This document shows, one piece after another, positions 1 to 6,667 of a stretch of DNA of 20,198 nt (positions are counted from its first letter, which is position 1; each line of letters begins with the position of its first letter). Source of the DNA: Candidatus Bathyarchaeota archaeon (GTDB lineage: Archaea; Thermoproteota; Bathyarchaeia; TCS64); the NCBI GenBank assembly GCA_013619005.1, contig JABXKY010000051.1, positions 1 to 20,198 on the forward strand, given 5' to 3'. The position numbers and the translations under genes are program-made. The notes under the pieces are model-generated. The model was given only the letters and a program-made list of their open reading frames with translations. It was not told where the DNA came from and made no database searches.

Positions 1-11
1 ATGGAACAACG

Positions 12-506
12 ATGAAGGCCTCTGACTACAAGTACAAGAGAAACCACGCCTACACAAGGAAAAAGTACATGGGCGGTATCCCCGGTTCCAAGATCGTAAA
101 GTTCACCATGGGCAACACCAGTAAGGAGTTCACACACAGGGTCGAGCTGATCAACATTAAGTATGTTCAGATCCGACACAACGCACTGGAGGCAGCCCGT
201 ATCGCAGCCAACAGGGTTCTAGAGAAGAACGTTGGCAGAGAGGACTTTATGCTCAAGATAATCCCGTACCCACACCAGGTAATTAGGGAACATAAGAGAG
301 TCAATGTTGCACAGGCGGACCGTTTCCAGGAGGGAATGAAGAGGGCCTGGGGCAAGCCTACATACGTCGCTGCGAGGATTATGGCGCTAAAGCCCATCAT
401 CATCGCCGAGGTAAACAAAGAGGGCATCGTCCACGCCAAGGAAGCCCTCAAGCGTGCAAGCGCAAAGTTCCCGAGCAAGTGCCGCATCGTCGTCAACGAG
501 CTCTAA
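12..506 (+). CDS. rpl10e: Large ribosomal subunit protein L10e (uL16)
   Basis: This is the archaeal uL16 protein of the large ribosomal subunit, which contacts 5S/23S rRNA and the tRNA elbow. The 164-residue product carries family landmarks: YTRKKY near residue 15, GSKIVKFTMG near 25-34, QIRHNALEAARIAANR near 53-68, PHQVIREHKR near 87-96 and ADRFQEGMKRAWGKP near 102-116. The N-terminus matches the shorter start of thaumarchaeal-type L10e as I remember it, so the ATG at 12 is probably right, although the frame stays open to the window edge. The start overlaps a TGA at 13-15 in another frame, which would fit an upstream gene ending in an ATGA overlap. The 50-odd bases to dph2 contain a possible new promoter. 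Confidence 0.93.
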   Translation: MKASDYKYKRNHAYTRKKYMGGIPGSKIVKFTMGNTSKEFTHRVELINIKYVQIRHNALEAARIAANRVLEKNVGREDFMLKIIPYPHQVIREHKRVNVAQADRFQEGMKRAWGKPTYVAARIMALKPIIIAEVNKEGIVHAKEALKRASAKFPSKCRIVVNEL

Positions 507-530
507 TCATCACGGGTTTAAACGGGAACC

Positions 531-539
531 ATTTTAATC
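531..539 (+). promoter_or_regulatory. Possible TATA box for dph2
   Basis: An A/T-rich element reading ATTTTAATC lies about 20-28 bases before the GTG start of dph2, the spacing expected for a nearly leaderless archaeal transcript. A second candidate (GTTTAAAC) lies near 515. This is by eye only. Confidence 0.35.
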
Positions 540-558
540 AACTATCCAGTATCACGAT

Positions 559-1578
559 GTGACCAGATTGTACGATCTAGAGCTTGACGTGGTAATATCT
601 AAGGTATCCGAGTTGGGTGCATCAAGGGTTCTACTCCAGTTACCGGACGGGATGAGGCCCTTCGCCGTACAACTGGTGTCCGCAATAAACAAGGCCACAG
701 GCGCCAGCGTCTTCCTGTCAGGGGACTCCTGTTACGGTGCCTGCGATATCGATATCGACCAGGCGAGGGCGCTTAAAGTGGGCCTAATCGTCCACTACGG
801 TCACACCCAGTATGTCGGGGACCTAGATGTCCCCATCTTGTACCTCCATGCGAGCATTGATGCGGACGTGGATAAGCTGGTGGAGGCCATTCTGCCCGAA
901 CTGGAGGGTTATGACAGGATTGGGATAGCCACCACGGTTCAGCACATCCATCAGGTTGATGAGGTCAAGGAGAAACTGGCGGTGAAGGGGTTCGAAGGGC
1001 TGGTAGGGGGCGGCACGGGCGTAACTCCTCTAGACGGTCAAATCCTGGGCTGTAGTTATGGGACCGTTATCGCTATCAAGGGTGAGGTGGACGCTTACCT
1101 GTATGTGGGGGGAGGCAAGTTCCACCCTACGGGAATAGTCATGAGCACGGGCAAACCGGTGATTGTTGCCAACCCCTACAACGGTGAGGTGTCCAGAATC
1201 AGCGAGGATGATCTAATGGATATCGCTAAAAGGAGGATGGCTGCCATCACTATTTCCAAGAATGCAACGGTTTTCGGGATTCTTGTATCCAGCAAGCCAG
1301 GGCAGAACAGGCTGGCCATGGCAGAGGCGCTGGTGGGCAAGCTCACCGAGGCTGGAAAGATTCCCGTGATCATCTATATGGACGAGATTCGGCCCGAGCA
1401 CATCAACAACTACACTGAGCCCGAGGTGCTGGTGAACACTGCCTGCCCGAGGATTGCCATAGACGGTATAAGAGGCATTGAAAGGCCGATGCTCACAGTA
1501 AACGAGCTAGAGGTCGTCTTGGGGTCACGGAGATGGGAGGACATGTGGGGCGACTCTTACATGGAGTCAACCGTTTAG
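559..1578 (+). CDS. dph2: 2-(3-amino-3-carboxypropyl)histidine synthase, diphthamide biosynthesis Dph2
   Basis: Dph2 performs the first step of diphthamide synthesis: a radical transfer of the 3-amino-3-carboxypropyl group of S-adenosylmethionine to a histidine of elongation factor aEF2. The 339-residue product has the usual archaeal length. The three widely spaced cysteines that bind the [4Fe-4S] cluster are visible in the expected contexts: GDSCYGACD near residues 55-63, LGCSYG near 163-168, and NTACPRIAIDG near 292-302. The N-terminal LLQLPDGMRP is typical. The GTG start at 559 follows a possible TATA element. It is flanked by translation and exosome genes, a usual setting in archaea, and ends with TAG. 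Confidence 0.93.
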   Translation: MTRLYDLELDVVISKVSELGASRVLLQLPDGMRPFAVQLVSAINKATGASVFLSGDSCYGACDIDIDQARALKVGLIVHYGHTQYVGDLDVPILYLHASIDADVDKLVEAILPELEGYDRIGIATTVQHIHQVDEVKEKLAVKGFEGLVGGGTGVTPLDGQILGCSYGTVIAIKGEVDAYLYVGGGKFHPTGIVMSTGKPVIVANPYNGEVSRISEDDLMDIAKRRMAAITISKNATVFGILVSSKPGQNRLAMAEALVGKLTEAGKIPVIIYMDEIRPEHINNYTEPEVLVNTACPRIAIDGIRGIERPMLTVNELEVVLGSRRWEDMWGDSYMESTV

Positions 1579-1607
1579 TTTAATACAAACGGGTTCAGAT
1601 TACACCA

Positions 1608-1623
1608 AGACCCTGTAGGGTCT
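1608..1623. other. Short perfect hairpin in the dph2-csl4 gap
   Basis: AGACCC and GGGTCT pair perfectly around a TGTA tetraloop, 30 bases after the dph2 stop. An A-run follows at about 1634-1640, not a T-run on the plus strand, so it is not a classical terminator. The 112-base gap also has a G-rich stretch near 1646-1676. A leader structure or small RNA is possible but unsupported. Confidence 0.3.
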
Positions 1624-1690
1624 ATTCACACTCAAAAAAAGAGTCCGCGGGGGGCAAAACCGGGGACGCTATCACAAAGGAATAAAGAAA

Positions 1691-2269
1691 ATGCCAAAAG
1701 CAAAGGAATTGGAAAAAAAAGAGACTTTTCCAGGTGAGAAACTATCCGTCATCGAGGAGTACAGTGACGGTCCAGGTACATACCAAGAAGACGGGGATGT
1801 CAGGTCGAACACGATCGGGACGACCACAATCGACAAAAATAGACGTGAACTCGTCGTAAAGAAGACCACTCCAATGATTATTGTGCCTGATGAGGGCATG
1901 GATATTGTAGCTGAGGTAGGCTCAGTGGCCCGTAGGGACGCGAGGATAGATATCTTCGTCGTGGACGGGACACATGTCCACCCCACAAAGAGCGGCGTGA
2001 TCCACATCAGCGACCTGAGCAGGGATTACCTAAAGAACATCGATATGGCCGTAAGAAGCGGCGATATCGTCAAGGGCAAGCTCATAAACACGAAGAATAG
2101 GCTTAACCAGACCTCACTCAAGGGTGCTGAGTACGGCGTGGTCTACGGGTTCTGCAGCAGGTGCGGCGGCCTCCTAGAGAAGAAGGAAGGGAAGCTAATC
2201 TGCCCAGACTGTGGACGCATGGAGAGGCGGAAGACGGCTAGCACATACGGAAAGGAGCAGTTAGTATGA
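1691..2269 (+). CDS. csl4: Exosome RNA-binding subunit Csl4
   Basis: Csl4 is one of the two RNA-binding cap proteins of the archaeal exosome; it sits on the Rrp41/Rrp42 ring and guides RNA substrates. The 192-residue product shows three parts: an N-terminal domain (about 12-60, with PGEKLSVIEEY), an S1 RNA-binding domain (about 65-145, with GSVARRDARIDIFVVDG and RSGDIVKGKLIN), and a C-terminal zinc ribbon with paired cysteines CSRCGG and CPDCGR near 153-175. Its stop overlaps the start of rpoL (ATGA), so the two are translationally coupled. The first ten residues or so are lysine-rich; the start ATG at 1691 is preceded by an A-rich rather than clear Shine-Dalgarno sequence. Confidence 0.94.
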   Translation: MPKAKELEKKETFPGEKLSVIEEYSDGPGTYQEDGDVRSNTIGTTTIDKNRRELVVKKTTPMIIVPDEGMDIVAEVGSVARRDARIDIFVVDGTHVHPTKSGVIHISDLSRDYLKNIDMAVRSGDIVKGKLINTKNRLNQTSLKGAEYGVVYGFCSRCGGLLEKKEGKLICPDCGRMERRKTASTYGKEQLV

Positions 2270-2556
2270 AGATAAACATCACTAAGATGGAGAAGGGTCA
2301 CTTGGAGCTGGAGTTCGGTGGCGAGAGCCACACACTACTGAACCTGCTCCAGAGTAGCCTGATCGAGGACGCAAAAGTGGAGTTGGCAGGATACAGCAAG
2401 CCCCACCCTTTAATGGACAGGAGCAAGCTTTTCATCACCCTCAAGAGGGGAAACAAGATGGTGGACGCCTTGAAGAAGGCAGTCGATAACGCCGATGGCA
2501 AGCTCGATGAGTTTCTCAAAGGGTTTGAGAAAAGCCTATCAGAGCTGAACGAGTAA
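2266..2556 (+). CDS. rpoL: DNA-directed RNA polymerase subunit L (Rpb11 homologue)
   Basis: RpoL pairs with RpoD (Rpb3-like) to form the assembly platform of archaeal RNA polymerase, equivalent to the bacterial alpha dimer. The 96-residue length and the core signature are typical: GESHTLLNLLQSSLIED near residues 19-35, where the family shows its dimerisation helix, and the HPL motif near 47-49 after AGYSKP. The C-terminal half is a charged amphipathic helix. The ATG overlaps the csl4 stop by four bases, so expression is coupled to the exosome gene. Confidence 0.95.
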   Translation: MKINITKMEKGHLELEFGGESHTLLNLLQSSLIEDAKVELAGYSKPHPLMDRSKLFITLKRGNKMVDALKKAVDNADGKLDEFLKGFEKSLSELNE

Positions 2557-2659
2557 AACCTTTCAGGGATTACCCCTGAAACGGCTCAATATTTCCTACA
2601 TCAAACCGAACATCAGGGTTCTTGGAGTTCATGTTCGTGAACTAGATCATCTTTTTCTC

Positions 2660-3064
2660 GTGGTTTGCGTCGTTTTTCGCGGTGGGAAGACCTTGGACGG
2701 GGTAATTAGCGGTGTTTTCTCACGGGATGGCATAACGAAGGGTGTCGTGGGACTTGTCAGGGAATCAAAACACTATGGGCAGGTCAGGGTCATTATTCTG
2801 GACGATGAGACTCTTCCAAGTTCTTCATGTCTTGACATTCAGCTAATCTACGAGGAACTGGGGCTGCCTGTAATTTACCTTCACCGTGGAGACGGCTTCG
2901 ATCCACGTTTCATGACGAGATGGAGGAACCGCATCGTAGAGCCGTATGGGCTTACGGAGGGTACCGTCGAGAGGATACTGAACTTGGTGTTTGATAAGGG
3001 TGTGGGGATGCTCCGTGTGGCGCATTTAATCGCAAGGAACCTAGATTTGATGCATAACGTTTAA
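2660..3064 (+). CDS. DUF99 family protein (endonuclease V-like fold), N-terminus unresolved
   Basis: The product resembles the DUF99 family, which is thought to share a fold with endonuclease V; its biochemical role is not established. Recognisable segments are VVCVVFRGGKTLDGVISG at the start, HYGQVRVIILDDETL in the middle and GLPVIYLHRGD after it. GTG at 2660 is the first conventional start, giving 134 residues. The same frame is open upstream to 2549, and from about 2600 reads IKPNIRVLGV, which matches the conserved first strand of the family, yet no ATG, GTG or TTG precedes it. The paired aspartates usually seen after that strand (GIDDG) are absent; here the sequence is GVHVRE. So the gene uses a rare start, has lost its beginning, or carries an error. 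Confidence 0.72.
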   Translation: MVCVVFRGGKTLDGVISGVFSRDGITKGVVGLVRESKHYGQVRVIILDDETLPSSSCLDIQLIYEELGLPVIYLHRGDGFDPRFMTRWRNRIVEPYGLTEGTVERILNLVFDKGVGMLRVAHLIARNLDLMHNV

Positions 3065-3103
3065 ATCCCATTCATTCGGGTTAAGGTTCGGGCGTTAATT
3101 AAA

Positions 3104-3430
3104 ATGGTGAAATTTTGTCCAGAGTGCGGTGCGTTCTGCGAGCTAGACATTGTTAAGAAGTGTTATGTATGCCCTACGTGTGCCTGGGAGGAGCCTCTGG
3201 AGGAGACCTTGAAGGTTTCCCGTGGAAACAGTAAAAACGTCGAGAAGATAGTGGTGGTGGGCAAGAAGGAGCGGAAGCTCAGCACCATGCCCAAGACCAA
3301 GATACTGTGCGAGAAATGCAGCAACGATGAGGCTTTTTGGTGGATGGTTCAGACCAGGAGCATCGATGAAAGCATGACACAGTTCTACAGGTGCACCAAG
3401 TGCAGTCACACTTGGCGAGATTACAGTTAG
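3104..3430 (+). CDS. tfs: Transcription elongation factor TFS (TFIIS/Rpb9-like)
   Basis: TFS enters the RNA polymerase secondary channel and stimulates cleavage of backtracked transcripts. The 108-residue protein has two zinc ribbons: C5/C8 with C23/C26 at the N-terminus, and C69/C72 with C97/C100 at the C-terminus (CEKC and CTKC). The catalytic acidic pair at the hairpin tip is present as D88-E89 in TRSIDES, so the cleavage-stimulating function is probably retained. The sequence HTWRDYS closes the protein as in homologues. It lies directly before the sliding clamp gene, in the same orientation, an arrangement common in TACK archaea. A TATA-like TTTAAAT lies near 3060-3066. Confidence 0.95.
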   Translation: MVKFCPECGAFCELDIVKKCYVCPTCAWEEPLEETLKVSRGNSKNVEKIVVVGKKERKLSTMPKTKILCEKCSNDEAFWWMVQTRSIDESMTQFYRCTKCSHTWRDYS

Positions 3431-3455
3431 ACGAGTATTTTTTAACTAGTCAAAC

Positions 3456-3465
3456 CCTTTATTGA
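3456..3465 (+). promoter_or_regulatory. Possible TATA box for the PCNA gene
   Basis: CCTTTATTGA lies about 26-35 bases before the TTG start of the sliding clamp gene, a spacing that would give a leaderless or near-leaderless transcript. Confidence 0.35.
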
Positions 3466-3490
3466 GCAGCATCCGTTTGAGGAAAATACA

Positions 3491-4243
3491 TTGTTTGAGG
3501 TTGAAGTTTCAAGAATCGATCCATTTAGAAGCCTCGTGAAGGCCCTCAGCGTTATAGTTGAGGAGGGTACCTTCGTGATGAACGAGGCTCAGATTAAGCT
3601 CCTCGCCATGGACCCCAGCCATGTGGCCATGGTTGACTTTGAGCTTCCCAGCGAGTTCTTTGACGCGTACAAGTGCGATGGAGAGCCCAAGCTTAGCATT
3701 AACATCAAGGAGTTCCTACGTTTCCTGGACAGGGTCGACAGGGACGAGCAGGTGCGTATCGTTCTTAACGAGGAGAAGGCGCGGCTTGTAATCCACTGCA
3801 AGAGGGGCGGCCACAGTAGGCGCTTCGAGATGCCCATCCTGGAGCCCCTGGACGAGGAGGTCCCGCAGCCCAAGATATTCTTCAAGGGCAAGGTCCGCAT
3901 CACCAGCGACGCTTTGAGGATGGCCATCAGGGACGCGAACCTGGTGTCCGAGCACGTCAAGGTGGAGATGGAGGAGGGGCTGCTCAAGGTTAACGCCGAG
4001 GGCGATATGGGCAGCAGCTTTAGCGAGTGGGAGAAGGACAGCGATGACGTGTTGGAGCTAAAGGTGGACGAGGATAGCAACGCCACGTTTACGCTTAGCT
4101 ACCTTCAGGACATCGCCAACGCGGCTGGGGCTAACAGCGAGGTGGTTACCATCGAGCTGAGCACCGATATGCCCATCAAGATGGATTTCGAGATCCCCCA
4201 GGGCAGGCTGGTGTACTACCTGGCGCCCTGCATCGGGGTCTAA
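3491..4243 (+). CDS. pcn: DNA polymerase sliding clamp (PCNA)
   Basis: PCNA encircles DNA and tethers polymerase, FEN1, ligase and other replication factors. The 250-residue length is standard for a two-domain clamp subunit. Landmarks are EEGTFVMNEAQIKLLAMDPSHVAMVDFELP in the first domain (about 26-55), the interdomain linker near 118-130 and the C-terminal LVYYLAPCIGV, where homologues end in the LAPRIE-like strand. The start is TTG, chosen because the family begins with an MFE/MFK-like strand right there and because a TATA-like element sits about 30 bases upstream. Only one clamp gene is seen here; whether the organism has a homotrimer or several paralogues cannot be judged from this window. 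Confidence 0.95.
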   Translation: MFEVEVSRIDPFRSLVKALSVIVEEGTFVMNEAQIKLLAMDPSHVAMVDFELPSEFFDAYKCDGEPKLSINIKEFLRFLDRVDRDEQVRIVLNEEKARLVIHCKRGGHSRRFEMPILEPLDEEVPQPKIFFKGKVRITSDALRMAIRDANLVSEHVKVEMEEGLLKVNAEGDMGSSFSEWEKDSDDVLELKVDEDSNATFTLSYLQDIANAAGANSEVVTIELSTDMPIKMDFEIPQGRLVYYLAPCIGV

Positions 4244-4340
4244 ACCCCTTGTTTGCATCAAGTAACCTGTCATAAGGGAAAAAAAATAATTTATGACTTT
4301 CAATTTACGGTTTTTTATTCCATCTCAGGGTTAGGTAATC

Positions 4341-4349
4341 CTATAATAA
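4341..4349 (+). promoter_or_regulatory. TATA box for the winged-helix gene
   Basis: CTATAATAA lies 20-30 bases before the two possible TTG starts at 4368 and 4374. The 124-base gap after PCNA also holds T-rich stretches near 4310-4320 that could end PCNA transcription. Confidence 0.45.
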
Positions 4350-4367
4350 GGAAAAATCTACTTACCG

Positions 4368-4643
4368 TTGACCTTGAGTACCAGAAGATCAGGTTTCCAG
4401 ATAGCAGTGGACGTCTTGACGGTGATCGGTGAAGGAGAGGATAGACCCACTAGGATTATGTATGCCAGTAACCTGTCTTGGAACAGTCTCAGGGGTACTC
4501 TGGACCTCCTCGTGGCCAAGGGCTACGTTGACGAGGCCCTTATGAACCAGAGGAAGAAGCGGTACTCTATCACTGGTAAGGGCAGGGATGTTCTCAGCTA
4601 TTATGACCGCCTTGAGACCCTGGTCCAGGTGACCACGGATTAG
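4368..4643 (+). CDS. Small winged-helix protein (HTH_45-like)
   Basis: This 91-residue protein looks like the archaeal winged-helix family Pfam HTH_45, small putative DNA-binding regulators. Visible landmarks are TRIMYASNLSWNSLRGTLDLLVAKGYV (about 28-54), where the recognition helix and following helix are expected, and YSITGKGRDVLSYYDRLETL (about 66-85), the wing plus C-terminal helix. There are no effector domains. The start is TTG, either at 4368 or at 4374; the TATA box at 4341-4349 suits a leaderless message from either. Targets are unknown. Confidence 0.78.
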   Translation: MTLSTRRSGFQIAVDVLTVIGEGEDRPTRIMYASNLSWNSLRGTLDLLVAKGYVDEALMNQRKKRYSITGKGRDVLSYYDRLETLVQVTTD

Positions 4644-4655
4644 GTCGGGGCGCGC

Positions 4656-5069
4656 TCACCCTATTTTGATGCTTGCCCACTCGCCTGGCTTCATGTAATC
4701 GTAGTTCCTTGCTTCCACCCTGTAGACGACTAGGGTGGGGTCGTCCGGTCCCTTCCATAGCTTGCTGAGGTACTCGAACCTCTCGTACAGATCAGCGACG
4801 GTTTCCTTGTTTGTTTCCCTCACGGCTTTTCCGTCGAGCCTGATGTACCCGTTGTTGGGCTCTTCTTTCCACTGGAGTATGATCTCCACCTGGGGGTTGG
4901 ACTCCAGCTGTTTCACCTTGTTGGCTTCTGAGCCAGTGGCGAAGAAGAAAGAGGCACCGTGTCTCACGAGGGTCATGGGTCTTAGCCTTGGCTTGGTTCC
5001 CTCTACCGTAGCCAAGACGACATAGCTCAGGGTCCCAAATTTATCAATAACTTCCCTTAAACTAACCAT
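4656..5069 (-). CDS. Pyridoxamine 5'-phosphate oxidase-like FMN-binding split-barrel protein
   Basis: The 137-residue product has the pattern of small flavin-binding split-barrel proteins: YVVLATVEGTKPRLRPMTL near 16-34, FFFATGSEANKVKQLESNPQVEIIL near 41-65, then GYIRLDGKAVRE and a C-terminal VYRVEARNYDYMKPGEWA. Members bind FMN, F420 or heme and reduce varied substrates; the cofactor and substrate cannot be read from this sequence. True PNPOx enzymes of vitamin B6 synthesis are longer, so that specific role is unlikely. It is convergent with the winged-helix gene and tightly divergent from the unknown gene at 5102, so the two divergent promoters would overlap each other's coding ends. Confidence 0.72.
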   Translation of the reverse strand: MVSLREVIDKFGTLSYVVLATVEGTKPRLRPMTLVRHGASFFFATGSEANKVKQLESNPQVEIILQWKEEPNNGYIRLDGKAVRETNKETVADLYERFEYLSKLWKGPDDPTLVVYRVEARNYDYMKPGEWASIKIG

Positions 5070-5101
5070 GATTGATCCGGGGGTCTGGGATAATAGAGGT
5101 T

Positions 5102-5401
5102 ATGGGTAAAGCCATATACTTCCATTTCCATGAACATGGCGTCCGTCGAGGTGTCCAGATGGAGTTCAGTGAGGTAGAGAAGGCTTTCCTGCGGGTCCTT
5201 TGCAGCTCAGGCCATGCCCAGATGGGCCAGGACACCATCAGGGATAGGCTGATCGCGGATGAGGTCATTAAACCCGAGGAGTTCAAGGCGTTGAAGAAGA
5301 AGCTGCTCTACTCGGGTATTATCGGGATCGTGTACGGGAACATTACGGTGCAGGATAAGTCAATTCTGGTTCAGTTCGAGGAAGACGAATTCCCCATATG
5401 A
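5102..5401 (+). CDS. Hypothetical protein, 99 residues
   Basis: I do not recognise this protein. From ATG 5102 it has 99 residues with a mixed start (GKAIYFHFHEHGVRRGVQMEF), a predicted helical middle (EVEKAFLRVLCSSG, TIRDRLIADEVIKPEEFKALKKKLLYSG) and a short beta end closing in acidic FEEDEFPI. The helical middle is reminiscent of a winged-helix or helical-bundle protein but no catalytic motif is visible. A TTG at 5072 in the same frame would add ten residues but leaves only two bases to the divergent split-barrel gene, so ATG 5102 is preferred. The absence of internal stops and normal codon use suggest it is real. Confidence 0.6.
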   Translation: MGKAIYFHFHEHGVRRGVQMEFSEVEKAFLRVLCSSGHAQMGQDTIRDRLIADEVIKPEEFKALKKKLLYSGIIGIVYGNITVQDKSILVQFEEDEFPI

Positions 5402-5402
5402 G

Positions 5403-5410
5403 TATATAAA
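5403..5410 (+). promoter_or_regulatory. Strong TATA-like box after the 99-residue gene
   Basis: TATATAAA starts two bases after a stop codon and points into the short gap before the convergent Lrp gene. The only plus-strand coding potential downstream is the 33-codon ORF at 5466. Confidence 0.4.
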
Positions 5411-5465
5411 GGCAGTTGATGATAACCCTAAATACTGGTCAAGTGTCTAATGCGGCTCGATTTTC

Positions 5466-5567
5466 ATGGCTCAAACGCGCGCGCAGGATAGGTTCCCTCG
5501 GTTCGTTGACCTCAACACAAAGGCACTTGAGGAAGGGTTCAGACTAGGAAAGAGGGCTATGGTATAA
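5466..5567 (+). CDS. Possible small protein, 33 residues
   Basis: An ATG-initiated ORF of 33 codons encodes a mixed-charge peptide beginning MAQTRAQDRFPRFVDL and ending FRLGKRAMV. A good TATA-like box lies at 5403-5410, which would place transcription start about 35 bases before the ATG. It overlaps the 3' end of the convergent Lrp gene by 11 bases. No Shine-Dalgarno sequence is evident. It includes a CGCGCGCGC tract. I recognise no family; it may be a real small protein, part of an untranslated transcript, or chance. Confidence 0.3.
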   Translation: MAQTRAQDRFPRFVDLNTKALEEGFRLGKRAMV

Positions 5568-6000
5568 TTCCATAATCTTCCTTCAGCGTGTTCAGCACCA
5601 CATGGGTCTTAGTCCTGACTACGTGGTTCATCTTCAGCACCGATTTTGTAAAGTCGCTGAGCTCTGCCCTTGACCTAAACTTAGCAATGATCAATATATC
5701 GGAGTCCCCGGTAACGTTGTAGACACCAACTGTGTGTGGGGTCTTCGATATCTTGTTACCAACCTCGATCATCATTCCCTCCGATATAGTAACCTCCGTC
5801 ACCGCCGTTAGCTCGAATCCCAGTTTCTCGTAGTTGAGCATAGTGGTGTACTTATTGATGATACCGCTCTCCTCCATCTCCTTGATGCGGCTGGCCACTG
5901 TCCCGCTGCTTATGCCTATCTTTCGGGCTACCTCCCTGAAGCTCTGCCTGCTATCCTTAAGGTACTCTGCCAACACTTTCTTAGAAGTCTCATCGATCAT
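5557..6000 (-). CDS. Lrp/AsnC family transcriptional regulator
   Basis: The 147-residue product has the two-part Lrp build. The N-terminal helix-turn-helix covers roughly residues 1-55, with QSFREVARKIGISSGTVASRIKEMEESGII as the DNA-binding core. The C-terminal RAM/ligand-binding domain follows (about 65-140), with VGVYNVTGDSDILIIAKFRS, the usual position of the effector-binding loop. Such proteins form octamers and respond to amino acids or related metabolites; the ligand cannot be read here. A TATA-like box sits 30-40 bases upstream. It is a single gene. Confidence 0.92.
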   Translation of the reverse strand: MIDETSKKVLAEYLKDSRQSFREVARKIGISSGTVASRIKEMEESGIINKYTTMLNYEKLGFELTAVTEVTISEGMMIEVGNKISKTPHTVGVYNVTGDSDILIIAKFRSRAELSDFTKSVLKMNHVVRTKTHVVLNTLKEDYGIIP

Positions 6001-6030
6001 GGACGTTCTTCAATCAAATGACCAGAGGTG

Positions 6031-6040
6031 CATATAAACC
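6031..6040 (-). promoter_or_regulatory. TATA box for the Lrp gene
   Basis: On the minus strand the sequence reads GGTTTATATG, about 30-40 bases before the Lrp ATG. An autoregulatory site may overlap, but no clear palindrome was seen. Confidence 0.45.
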
Positions 6041-6054
6041 AGACTGCAGATGAA

Positions 6055-6078
6055 TAAAAAAACCACTACGAGGTGGTT
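6055..6078 (-). terminator. Hairpin with T-run after the SCP2 gene
   Basis: On the minus strand AACCAC and GTGGTT pair around a six-base loop and are followed directly by seven T in the minus-strand reading (the A-run ending at 6062 on plus). It lies about 25 bases past the SCP2 stop and before the Lrp promoter, where a terminator is expected. On the plus strand the same hairpin is followed only by ATTTTG. Confidence 0.5.
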
Positions 6079-6104
6079 ATTTTGTTGAAATGAAAAAGTT
6101 GAGT

Positions 6105-6491
6105 CTAGTACTCAACTGGGATGGTCTGCATCAGCTCGAAGAGCCTCAGGAAAGCCTTGCTGTACCTGATGATGCTGCTCATGTTTCCCTTGAACGGGAG
6201 CTGCCTCGTCATGAGTGCGCTTTGGGCGTCCAGCTCACCTTTGTTGAGCTTTGTCCAGATCTCGTATGGCCCTGCCAGTGTGTAGTCTGTCTTCTCGCCC
6301 TCTTCGAGTTCCCTGACTTCCATGACCTCTCCATCATCGAACCTCATGTAGATATCGGGCACTGCATCGTTGTCTGTGACTCCATATGTGAATGTGGCGT
6401 TGAACATCTTTGTCTTGATCCTGAACTCCTCGTCGGCGTTCGCGACCTTTTTACACTTTTTCCAGTATTCCAGGCCTAGATATTGTACCAT
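6105..6491 (-). CDS. SCP2 sterol-transfer domain protein
   Basis: The 128-residue protein is a stand-alone SCP2-like domain, a fold with a hydrophobic tunnel that binds lipids or acyl chains. Supporting segments are FNATFTYGVTDNDAVPDIYMRFDDGEVMEVREL (about 30-62), the DYTLAGPYEIWTKLNKGELDAQSALMTRQLPFKGNM stretch (about 69-104), equivalent to the conserved gate helix and the KGD-like loop, and the C-terminal helix SIIRYSKAFLRLFELM. Ligand and role in archaea are unknown. It is monocistronic, ending in a hairpin terminator, and divergent from the activation-domain gene. Confidence 0.78.
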   Translation of the reverse strand: MVQYLGLEYWKKCKKVANADEEFRIKTKMFNATFTYGVTDNDAVPDIYMRFDDGEVMEVRELEEGEKTDYTLAGPYEIWTKLNKGELDAQSALMTRQLPFKGNMSSIIRYSKAFLRLFELMQTIPVEY

Positions 6492-6667
6492 TGTTTACAC
6501 CTAGTTGGGGAAAAATAACGCGAATAGCATAAAAAACTACTGATCAAACCGTATATTGTTTGTAGAAGTATTTTCTGCGCTGTTTCCTGTTGATATCCCC
6601 CTAATCCTGGCGGTTTACTTCATATGAACCAGAGTAAATGATTAGCCAAGGTCGGGGAGGAGATCAA

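Noticed and set aside
1576..1735. Open frame continuing past the dph2 TAG, as would be seen if UAG were recoded throughout
   Set aside because: The read-through sequence is low in structure, runs into csl4 in another frame, and Dph2 already has its normal length; UAG is simply the stop.
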